Assembly: GCA_037178975.1 (NCBI GenBank)
Contig: JASJZH010000002.1
Location: 3,410,001 to 3,474,000 of the forward strand
Length of the DNA stretch: 64,000 bases
Direction: 5' to 3'
Origin: Oscheius tipulae
Lineage: Eukaryota; Nematoda; Chromadorea; Rhabditida; Rhabditidae
In this document: in pieces, positions 22,009-31,326 of the stretch
Numbering within the stretch: the stretch's first letter is position 1
Layout: each line of letters starts with the position of its first letter
The notes under the pieces: model-generated
The model's database searches: none
Told to the model about the DNA's origin: nothing
The model's input: the letters and a program-made list of their open reading frames with translations, nothing else
Translations under genes and position numbers: made by a program

Positions 22009-25000
22009 ATGATACTTGATTTTTGGACGCGTGGTTATCATCTAGATATTTTCGAGAGATATTGGAATGAAGACTCTCCTTTTCTAAAACGTTGTGTAAG
22101 TATTTTTTCTTTAAGACAAGTATTACTCCCGTTTAAGGCTCAAAACATCCTAGTCGCAATAAAACAGTATCTAGATGGCGAAGGCAGGGACGATGCGATC
22201 TTAAAATGCGATCAAGTTTGTGATCACGGGATTTATGAGTCAGGAGATGAAGGTCAAGAACACGAAAAACACTCCTTGCGGTCCTATTCAGTGCCATTCG
22301 CTAGGTTTTTCCAAAAAGTAGTAAGTTTTCAACTAGGCCGAAGACAAAGAATTTAGACGGCACAGAACTTGGAAAAATGTTCACAGCTGAACAATATTTT
22401 GTTTTTCCTAATTATGTTCTGCCCAAGGTGCATAATTACCAACGTATGGTTTTTTCAAAGTTAAGATGTCACTACCGTAACCCATTCGATTTTGTGGCTC
22501 GCTCGTTGAGCGCACCGATTATTCAGCTGAACAAAAGACTTTGACTTGAAGAAGACTCATCACGAGACCAAATAGGTTACGGTAGTACCTCTTTTTATTA
22601 AACAAACCATATTTTGAAACACAATACCTATATTCAGGAGCTAGGTATAGCTATCTGGGAGCTTTTACAAAGCAATTCCGCAATTTGGCTCAAAGATAAA
22701 CCCACTCGAAATTGGCAATTAGAACCATTACAACTCGTTAAGGTGAGTCATTTGGAAATTGTACAGACAGATCTCAGGCCGAAATTGAACAACGACGCGA
22801 GATTTTCGAACTAGTTTTGAAGCTTTCGCTCCAACTAAAGCCCTATGGAACTATTGAAAATCCGCTTAGTGGCATAAACATAATGGAATATCCATTCATT
22901 GCTTATCAGGCGCTTCTCGAAGCCAAGAGTAAGCTTCAGCTTAAAAATCTTGAACCTACAGACCCGTTATCGGTACGTTAAAATATTAAAGTATAGTTCT
23001 TTCCTTTAGAAATATGAAATTACGAAACCGTTCAAAGATTGCTTAAAGCAAATTATTTTTGAAGTTCCCATATTCCCTCTTTTGCTGATGAACCACTTTA
23101 AGGTATCTCTCTTTTTACAGCCTATCTGACAGGGAACTTAGGACATTCATCCTCAGCCTCTAGCTTTGAATCTCGATTCCGAGTGCATCTCGACAATGAT
23201 GGAAACCTTAACTACTATGTCGGGATACAGCTGGTTAAATCTGAACATGTCCATGAACATGCTTGACAAGAATTTGCTAATACGAGCCATTAAGGATTAC
23301 GGTAAACATGAGAATGGTTCCATCATACCCTCTGAGAAAACGTGAGTTGCTTTGCTCGAAATTGACTACGATTGACCAGAAACGAACATTAAAAATGCTC
23401 AAAGATTTCAATTTTTGGCAAATACAACTATACAAGCTAGGCTTTGGACCATACCGGCCCGGATTGAGCAACCTTTCCGTAGTGCTTACTGTGGTCACTT
23501 TCAATTCTACTTTTAATTGATCCAGCGATAGACTCCGATATTGTTCCCGAAGTGGCACTCTCGGCTGTTCCTGACAAGGTGGTGGATCCTTTAGTCGTGG
23601 TAGTTGATTCGGGAGATGCAGAAGTGGCCAACTCAATAGGTCCAAAGTTTTTTACTCTCCGTCATGGTCTCAGTTGTTGTAGTTCCCGAAGATGTACTCT
23701 GAATCGATCCTGACATGCTACTCGTAGTGGATCTAGATGTCGTTGAGTGAATCGATCCCGATATAATGGACTCTATTATCGTGCTTTCAGAAGTTCCAAG
23801 TCGCGGCAGGACTTGTCGATTTGGTAGTTCCGGAGATCGTCGTACTTTGTGACGTGGTAACTTTCTTAGATCCAGAAGTTGTTAACAATCCAGTCCGTAA
23901 GGTATACAAATCGACGTACTTTCTGTCGTTCCTGTAGTTGTACTTCCAGTGAATGCAGAAGAAGGTTCTTTCAATCATTCCAAAAAAAACTAGATCCCGT
24001 CGTCATACCCTCCGTCGAACCCGCAGTTGTTCCGTAGCTCCGGAAATCTAGTTTGTTCCAGAAGTAGTTGATGATCCGGTCTTTGTAGATACCATTGATT
24101 CCAATCTGCTGAATTCATTGTCAGTAGCTATACTTGCCGTTGTTGCCAACTCTATTGATCCGAAAGTGGTACTACCATCTTGAGGTGGTCGACTCACATC
24201 GGTGTTTGTTGGTTTACTTGTTGTATTATATGGTAGTACCACTTTCGGATCAATTTTTCCAGAACGTTGCCGAGCACTTGTTCCTGTCGCCGTAAAGTTA
24301 TTTGACCCCGAAGTTATACTCTCCATGTTGCTATAAACGATGAACTGTCAGCGAAACTAGTCACAGTAGAGAGAATCATACTCAGTCGATTTATAAGGTG
24401 GTTGATGATGCATCCTTGCTGAATTCCTCGGTAGTATTGGTATTACTTCCCAATCGAGTAATTCACATATTGTACTAACAACCGATTTTTTTTAGAGGAT
24501 CTTAGATCTCCCTCACCTTTTTCTTGACACGCCATGACTTGCCAGCTTTTTGCTCGTGGTGACGCACGGACGGACCGACACCATTGTACTTTAGCAGTAG
24601 AGAGAACTCTTGACTTGTCATCTTTGGTTCGCTTTTCCTGAGAAGCAGAAACAGAGCCACAAAAATCATGGCATTTTAATACTTTCGCTAGATCTTCAGT
24701 AAAAGATTGTTTCCAGTAGAGCTTTCCAACTGAAAAATGTCACGGGCGCAGAGAAAGGCGTTATAAGGTATTACAATCTGAATATGAAAAAGTTTTGGAT
24801 GGAGATATGTTAGGATGTGAATCTGGTGTAATACATAGCATTAGCAACAATGGAATTCAGAATGAAAAGCTAGAGATATCCTAGTAAATTTGACTTACAA
24901 CTAGATGAGATTTTTTTCATTGGTCTTTAACTCATTTTATAGTGGGAAGCAGGGACCTGTACTCGAAACTTGCATTAACCAGATATTATTAAAACCCATG

Positions 25001-27378
25001 ATATTGTTCGTACTGCGACCTTTCCCACTCTATGCTGACAATACTGACGAAGCTGACATTCTATATCGATGTCTTTGGAAGTTTAGAAATGAGGATAAGG
25101 TGAGGGAGATCTAAAATCCTCTAAAGAGACTTACAGAGGAGTTTTCTTGTAGGATTTCCGCTCTTTATCCTACAGAGATTACTTTGGACCAATGAGTTCG
25201 TCCGGAAACAACTCTCTGACCCGAATCCTATTACTGTCACAAAGAACGGGCAGTCGAAGCCTTCGGATAACATGAAGGTAAGAGTGTCTATTGAACCGTT
25301 GGCAATTTGAATTTGAAGGAAGCTTGCAATCTTCTCTTCGAGTCGGCCAACAGTTTTATGGAGTTCGGTTCTTTGCTGTTCTACTACGAACGTCTCAAAG
25401 AATTTTTGGATGCAGAAAAATTGAACAGGATTAAAGTAAGCGACTACAGTCTGTTTCGAACGAATAGGGACAATAAATCAATTTTCGAAAACATTTGAGG
25501 CTCTCTCTACGAAGTTACAGTTACAGACCCCGCCCGCCAATCAGGGTCCGACTCCCGGGCATGAAATTTGTTTGGCATAGTATTCCTATTGGCTGCGCAT
25601 TGACTACATATAATATAGCTTGAAATAAGAGCATTTACATAGAAGCGTCTTCTGGGAAGAAAAGAAGCAGAAACTGTCTTTTCCAACTACTTCCGTCATC
25701 CTTTGGAAATCAATGAAAAGGACGATCAAAAAACCTCTCGGCCATTTTTTGCAAAGGCTTCTCAAGACCTGCCTGATATGGTGAAAAAGTTCACATTTGT
25801 CTTCTTCCGCTCTTTTGTGACAGCTTACCAGGTAGTTTTCATGTTGAAACATACATTGCATTCAGTTTGCCACCCATAAGGACAGTTACAAGATGCAAAC
25901 GTATATCACAGAGCTGTTTGTTGACGCTCTACAGAATGGTCCAGATGAGCTGAGGACCTGTTTCAACACGACCAAATGGCCAAAACAAGAGAAAAGTTTC
26001 AAAGAAGAACTCTACGAGATTCTGAAAAATTGGAAGGTGCACAAGCCTGAAGAAGTACTGTTCGTTTAAAATATTTCAAAATCGGTTTAGCTAACAGACC
26101 TGTTCACAAAACCATGGGAAGAGATTGTTCTTCATCGCTGGGTGAGTACGAGTTATGCATCTGATTATACTTCCTCCACAGAGAACAAAGTGCAATACCT
26201 TCGACGAGACTTCAGTCGAGAAGGTGGAACTTATTGGCAGTGGAAAATACGGCAAAGCCTGGATAGTTGAGGTCGAGAAGACGGCTTCTCAGCTGGTCGC
26301 AAAGTATTTCAAGGCGTGGAACTATCAACTTATTTCTGGAGAGATCGAGTCTCTTTTGAAGGGGGGTTCTGTTGGCTGACTTATACCGTGAAGCTATTGT
26401 AGAAGCCCGGTTGAATATGCATTTGCGTACATCAGTTTTTAGGACCGAAGACGGCATTTTAGAGTCTTCCGATGTTTGGCAATGTTATAGCCCATGATCG
26501 GCTCTTCAACTTTAGAATAGAACTTAGAAAAGCTCAAAAACGTCGTTATCAACACGAAATACGCAATTACGTATTCACCCCTGGGCGCCTATTAGAGCTC
26601 TTAGTATATACTTTCTCTTCAGAATCAGTTTAATGCTCATGTGGTTCAATTATACGGTTGCATAGTCGGCGAAGGTCGATTCAAAGGTATTCTGATGGAG
26701 TTCTGTGAGGGAGGATCTCTCCATGACGTCATTTCAAACAGCGAGAAACAGTACGAACAGAAGGACATTGTCAGATGGGCCTGTCATGGTGCCAGTGGGC
26801 TACTCTACCTCCATGAGAACGGCATCGTTCACAAGGATGTGAAACCGCGCAAGTAGGCTATACCGTGACCTTATTCAAAGAATCTAGCATGTTCCTGGAT
26901 GCAGCTCATAAGAACCTGAAAATCGGGGATCTTGGCATCTCCAAAGTCACAGCTCAACAAAAACAGGAATCGTCAGACAGTCAAAGAAAGCCCAATGCTT
27001 TCTCAACATCGTCCTTTTTCGGAACAACAGGGTACAATGCTCCTGAAGTTCGTGACCAGTGTGAAAAGTACTCTGCCGCCATTGACGTCTTCAGTCTGGG
27101 ACGGTCTATCTGGCATATGGTTTTTCGAGTTGTTCCTACTGACACCCTCGTGGCAAATTCCGAAGTTAGGCCGATCTGTCCGGAGCTGCTAGTACCCAAA
27201 GTTTCCGTCGAAACGGACCTATGGAACTTTGCAAAAACGTAGATAATCTGAATCAAAAAAGGTATAATTTTTTTATAGAATGATGGCAGACGCTGAGGAA
27301 GAAAGACCAAAAATGCTCGAAACCTTCAAATTCTTCAAACCGCGTATGGAGAAACCAGTTAGGAGAGATCACAAGTAG
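22009..27378 (+). CDS. Unidentified helical protein with C-terminal TKL-like protein kinase domain, 17 exons
   Basis: Exons 22009-22095, 22138-22317, 22638-22742, 22778-22972, 23010-23102, 23142-23341, 24943-25099, 25176-25277, 25319-25435, 25643-25831, 25866-26036, 26091-26141, 26182-26365, 26403-26434, 26623-26852, 26888-27238 and 27279-27378 keep one frame for 847 residues. Residues 1-555 look mainly helical and match nothing I know. From about 560 a kinase domain is clear: Gly loop IGSGKYGKAW, Lys in LVAKYF, hinge LMEFCEGGSLHDV, catalytic loop HKDVKPRN, DLG in place of DFG, NAPEV for APE and DVFSLGRSIW. The Lys, catalytic Asp and Asn are present, so activity is possible. The style is closest to TAK1-type TKL kinases. 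Introns of 35-42 nt are common; intron 6 (1.6 kb) holds an antisense gene. Confidence 0.75.
22470..22592. mobile_element. MITE-like inverted-repeat element in intron 2 of the kinase gene
   Basis: ACTACCGTAACCCATTCG on the left and GGTTACGGTAGT on the right form 12-13 bp terminal inverted repeats about 120 nt apart, with further pairing (TGGCTCG and CGAGACC) inside. No coding capacity. Confidence 0.5.
23437..24690 (-). CDS. Possible nested antisense gene for a secreted Ser/Thr-rich protein (exons uncertain)
   Basis: On the minus strand inside intron 6 of the kinase gene, an ATG near 24670 begins MIFVALFLLLRKSEPKM, a signal-peptide-like start. About 100 residues later there is a donor-like AAAAAG|GTGAGG near 24521. 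Further down come blocks rich in Ser, Thr and Gly (MESITSGSNNFTATGTSARQ, TTSGSKKVTTSQSTTISGTT, SPESTTTTKGSTTLSGTAES), diverged repeats of each other. Stops between blocks mean introns or decay. Such low-complexity Ser/Thr-rich chains are usually heavily O-glycosylated secreted proteins. I cannot join the blocks into one reliable model, so it may be a pseudogene. Confidence 0.35.
24494..25123. repeat. 28-bp inverted repeat flanking exon 7 of the kinase gene
   Basis: TTTAGAGGATCTTAGATCTCCCTCACCTT (about 24493-24521) is, with one mismatch, the reverse complement of AAGGTGAGGGAGATCTAAAATCCTCTAAA (about 25098-25126). The right copy spans the exon 7 donor and the left copy spans the donor-like site of the nested antisense gene. 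Confidence 0.8.
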
Positions 27379-27919
27379 AGAAAGGCTACACGATGATCCT
27401 CTCTTTGAGCGTTATTGTACAATTTCTGTAAATTTTGAATCTTGTAGGTCTTTGTTTTCGTGTAGTCACTCACATGGGCTGCCCTTGATTAAAATCTTGA
27501 AAGTCTGTACTCCGTTTTAATTACAACGATGTTAAATTAAATTAAGATAGGTACGATTCTTGTCCAGAGCCCTACCGTCTATGTTCTCGCATAGAGCTCT
27601 TTTGTAAGCAGTTATTCGTATCCTAAGTCACTTGGGTAGCTCTATATGGAGCAGAGTTTGAGGAAACTTCATCGAGTTCTGCCAGAAGAGAGTGTGGCAA
27701 AGGATGGTCGGAGCAAGCACTCTCGACAGATGGACGAACCAAAGACTTGAGACATTTTCCCACATGTTCCCAGTGACATAAGATCTCAAGGTCAATGACT
27801 GAATCACCTTTCGTGCTGTACATGGGTTTACACCTTTCCCCACTCAGGGATCTTGTTTCCGACCATCTGGTTCTTCTCTACCCCTATTTGTTTGGTTTCT
27901 GCTGTGACCCCTGCTACCT

Positions 27920-29125
27920 ATGAGGATACTTCTCCTGTCCCTTTTAGTTTTCCCCCTCACCAAAGCCGACTTTTCCGCCAGCTTCAATCAGTTTTTGGTC
28001 TCTCGCTACGGACAGGTAAGGTTCCAGAGAGATCTTTTTCATCTGTCGCCGTTTCAGGGAATAGCCGATCGACTGGCCAGAAGAGAACTCGGCGATCCGG
28101 GCAGTTATGGAGGTGGTACTCATGTTGGCGGGACCCGATCCAGGTTTGGAATTCTCTCCTGATCCCGATTGATCAATTGCAGTAAGCAAGCAGTTGTACT
28201 GGTTCACGGAATTACCAACACTGCCGGCACCTTTCACAACCATCGAATGCACTTGTTAGCCGTCGGATGGCAGGATGAACACGTCTTTGCCACAACATAT
28301 GGCGATGGGGGAAAGACCCCAGTGCCCATGGTTGACATGAAATGCGACTACGTCAAACAGGTATGATACTCACATAAGAAACTACAATGACAAGTGCGTC
28401 ACAGTTTGGGGAGAGTGGATAAAGAGAAAGCTTGATCTATTGATGCGTTTAATATGAGAACGTGAGACTGAGAGAGTATGGATTAGATACAAGGGATCAA
28501 GGGATTGGACAGACACAGGGAGAAAGTAGCAGCATCATTGCTAGTCTGTTTTCAGATCCGCTGGATGATTCAGTCAGTCGCTGCCTATACTCGAAGGAAG
28601 GTCGATGTCATCGGCTACTCCATGGGCTCCCCAATCTCTCGAAAGGTAAATTCCATCTCCTTTATTCTCTCACAAGACTTTAGGCAATTCTCGGAGGAGC
28701 CTGTGCCGACACTGGAGAGAATCTCGGTCCTCCTCTCACTGCTCTCATTGACACTTTCGTCTCTGTCGCCGGAGCAAATCGAGGCTCTTTCCTCTGTGGT
28801 CTACCCTTCCCCGGCGCTTGTAACATGGTCAACGGAATGAGCTGTAACTCTCAGTACATCCGAGACATCAACAATCGCCAGCACTACGAAGGAACCTACG
28901 TCTACTCGATTTACAGTCCCCAAGACGACAAAGTCGGCTACCAAAATGCTTGTGGACAGTTGTGTTCACAGATAGCTGGGGCCAATGCAGAATACCAGGT
29001 GAGAGAACTTTGATCCCAAAAGATTTCCACCTGTTCAGAAAGGTGGCAACCACGACGACGTGATAAATCGTACTGCCCAGCTGACTTTCAATCTCATAGA
29101 CAAGCACGATCCATTGGGACAGTAG
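27920..29125 (+). CDS. Secreted class 2 triacylglycerol lipase (nematode LIPS-like)
   Basis: Exons 27920-28015, 28058-28143, 28183-28360, 28556-28645, 28684-28998 and 29039-29125 give 283 residues. A signal peptide (MRILLLSLLVFPLTKA) is followed by VVLVHGITNTAGTF (oxyanion-hole HG), the nucleophile elbow GYSMGS, VYSIYSPQDDKVGY (acidic triad member) and GGNHDDV (catalytic His). The cysteine-containing stretch ANRGSFLCGLPFPGACNMVN is typical of the family that nematodes carry in many copies. It should hydrolyse lipid esters outside the cell or in the gut lumen. The last exon and its 3' flank also exist, inverted, at 21481-21621. Introns are 37-195 nt. Confidence 0.92.
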
Positions 29126-29178
29126 ATGGGACAGTTCAACGAGATATGTATAACGGGTTAAACAGTAAAGTATTATGC
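29039..29178 (+). repeat. Inverted duplication, right arm part 2 (lipase last exon and flank)
   Basis: This stretch is the intact counterpart of the inverted copy at 21481-21621. After it (near 29190) the right arm jumps directly to sequence equivalent to 20430 in NT5C2 intron 2, so about 1 kb that is present in the left arm (including NT5C2 exon 3) is missing here. Confidence 0.88.
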
Positions 29179-29194
29179 AAAAAAAGAATCATAA

Positions 29195-29873
29195 GACATT
29201 TCAGTTATCTATAACATCGAGACAGTTAAAGAGGAGTAAATACTCAAAGCATGAACAGCTACTGCGTATGAAATCTAAAAGCGTAGAGCAAAGGAAAAGA
29301 ACGATTACTGGACACAGAAGGTAGACAAGACACACAAGAGATGAAAATGACAGGATCAAAAGGCCTGGAAACGTTAGACAGGAACCACGAGGGGCAGAAC
29401 AAGAGGCATTGGGACAAGAAAAGGAAACTTGACTAACCTATGACAGCATCGGAGAACTTGTGGGGCGAGTTCGTGAGCAGGAAGACGCTCTTTCCGGCCT
29501 CTCCGAGAGCTCGAATGGTGCTGACGGCTCGCGTGTCTTTGGCAATGTAGCGTGGCAGATCTCCCAAGATGGCCGGCTTCAGCAGACCTGACTCGTGGAC
29601 AGTAGCTGCTCGAAGATCCGCTTCGATGTAGCGCTCCTCGTCCAGTCGAATGTGCTTGTTCGGGTAGACCTCGCGGATTGGGAACGAGGCGTCATACTTC
29701 AGCTGCTCGACTGGGGCCGGATAGTCCATCTTCTTTACCTGATGGCTCTTAATCAGTTTGAAGGCGATCTCTTCACTGGCCGGCAAGTTGTAGAATGAAA
29801 GTTGAGAGAAGGATGGCGGTACTGTCTCACCCTGCTGTCAGTATGTTACTCTGTTTACTGTCGCTTACTCCAA
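29195..29873 (-). pseudogene. Truncated inverted copy of NT5C2 (part of intron 1, exon 2, part of intron 2)
   Basis: The minus strand repeats NT5C2 exon 2 and its flanking introns. Three internal deletions remove about 108, about 150 and 6 nt; the first lies between two ATCCGCG repeats. All three keep the frame, so an uninterrupted 117-codon ORF remains (29433-29786) ending just past the exon 2 donor. Exon 1 with the DMD nucleophile and exon 3 with motif IV are both absent, so it cannot be an active nucleotidase. The exon 2 donor is still followed by intron sequence matching the parent. Confidence 0.88.
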
Positions 29874-29921
29874 TACTCCAATAGCAAACTAACTGATTCG
29901 CTTATGCTCACTGGAAGAATT

Positions 29922-30749
29922 ATGTTTGTCAGGATGCCAATGGCCTGGCTGTTCGTCTATTTCGTCTTCCCTACCGTCGTGTTGGGCTGTGTCTCTTTGC
30001 AGGTACGTCCTGTCCATTCCCTTCTCTTGAACTCACAGAATTTGAGCTACCGCCACTCTGCACACCTGGCCGGCATGAATCTGTCAATCTTTTTCGATCG
30101 GCCGAAGAGGTCTTCTGTCTGCTGAACAGCAGTTTCGCTGTCGTGAACAGACATCCGCTAAAGGAGACGACCAAAATGAGAGACATCTGCGAGAATAGCT
30201 CCTTCGCCGAGCTGCTCCGCTTCACGGGACTCGTCCAGGTCACAGTGACGATTGGAAGAATCGCCGAAACGGAAGAGGAGACCATTTGCGCCAACATCAC
30301 AGCCAATCTGCTGCATTTGAAGCTGAGTAAAGAGCACTGGCTGGTCCATCTGATCACTCGTCGATCGGACCATCTTATCGACCTCGAGACCAGTCGAAAC
30401 AGGTCGATTCCTCGTCTCGGCTTGACCGAGGCTGCCGAACTGATGGTGGCAATCAGCGGACCGGTGCTGACTCTTCCACAGACCGGCGCCTACAAGACCC
30501 AACAGGAGGAACAGAAGAAACGGCGAGAGACAGCAAGTTATTGGGTCAAAGTGCTGGTCGGAGTCGGGGGTCGGTGGTCTTCTGATCGTCGTCGTGGCCA
30601 TGGCTACCACCGTCGGGACCGTCGTCTACAGGAAACGAGCTAAGAGGAAGGAAGAAAAGTCGAGACAGTTGGCTGAAAAGACCCAGCTCCACGAGGGAGG
30701 ACTCGTTTTGGATCTGGGCGACGACGAGACGGGAACGGTACGCGAGTAG
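29922..30749 (+). CDS. Type I membrane protein of unknown family, with apparent one-base frameshift
   Basis: Exon 29922-30002 encodes a signal peptide (MFVRMPMAWLFVYFVFPTVV). Exon 2 most likely starts at 30047 after TTTGAG. The ectodomain has cysteines and N-glycosylation sequons (NSS, NSS, NIT, NRS) and no domain I recognise. Near 30566-30570 a run of five G breaks the frame. If one G is extra, the chain continues as GLLIVVVAMATTVGTVV, a membrane helix, then RKRAKRKEEK and an acidic tail ending GDDETGTVRE at TAG 30747-30749. The signal peptide, sequons, single helix and stop-transfer make this coherent. Either the sequence has a homopolymer error or the gene has decayed. Confidence 0.65.
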
Positions 30750-31101
30750 CCACCACATAACCAGCCGAAATAATGTCTACGCGATCAGGCGAGTCTTCTG
30801 CAGCTCATTCCCACTTCAAAACACGCTTAAATGACCGGCTATCCACGTCCAAGTGGGTCTCAGCTGTGGCGCTAATCAGTTCTGCATGCCATCCCCTTTT
30901 AGCCACGAGACTTCTTTTGAACTTTATCCGATTTTTTCGTATCCTACAGGTTTTTGCTATTTTCCGAGTTGCTTCTCTTCAAGCCAAAAGCGTAAGATAT
31001 CCGAATCATTGGATTTGTAACCCATTTCGAAGCAGAATAGAAGTCAATGATACGCTCTACCGCTTTCTTATTCGAGCACGGCCCTGGCTTTTTCCGAACA
31101 A
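30750..31101. other. 350 bp upstream of U1 copy 2; no gene seen
   Basis: Sequence between the type I membrane protein gene and the U1 promoter. No splice-supported exon is visible; a distal snRNA enhancer may lie here but cannot be recognised. Confidence 0.4.
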
Positions 31102-31162
31102 GTCCCACCCATATAATCTCGTCGGTCTCGGAACATGGGGATATCGCCGTTGCTCTATCAAT
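31102..31162 (+). promoter_or_regulatory. Proximal sequence element region of U1 snRNA copy 2
   Basis: GTCCCACCCATAT and CTCGTCGG begin 61 nt before the RNA start and TTGCTCTATCAAT abuts it, matching the first U1 promoter in both sequence and spacing although the bases between have diverged. Confidence 0.7.
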
Positions 31163-31326
31163 AAACTTACCTTACTGGCCGGCCACTGCGATCAAGAAGG
31201 CGGTGACGGTATGGTGAGGCTGTCCCATTGCACTTTGGGGACGGCTGACCCGTAAGGCAGTTCCGAGTTGGAATTCGCCTACAGTTAAATTTTTGCGTGA
31301 GGGGCTGCTTTCGAGCGGCCCTGACA
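31163..31326 (+). ncRNA. U1 spliceosomal snRNA, variant copy 2
   Basis: 164 nt, nearly identical to copy 1 from stem-loop II onward, with the same U1A loop, Sm site (AAUUUUUG) and terminal stem. The 5' part differs: AAACUUACCUUACUGG instead of AAACUUACCUGGCUGG, so the base that faces intron-upstream position -3 is U rather than G. In stem I, AUUGC/GCAGU of copy 1 becomes ACUGC/GCGGU, still fully paired. The U1-70K loop GAUCAAGAAG is unchanged. Conserved promoter plus compensatory change argue for a functional variant. Confidence 0.88.

Noticed and set aside
29971..30610. Long minus-strand ORFs opposite the type I membrane protein
   Set aside because: They are antisense shadows of the plus-strand exon, which has a signal peptide, sequons and a membrane helix.
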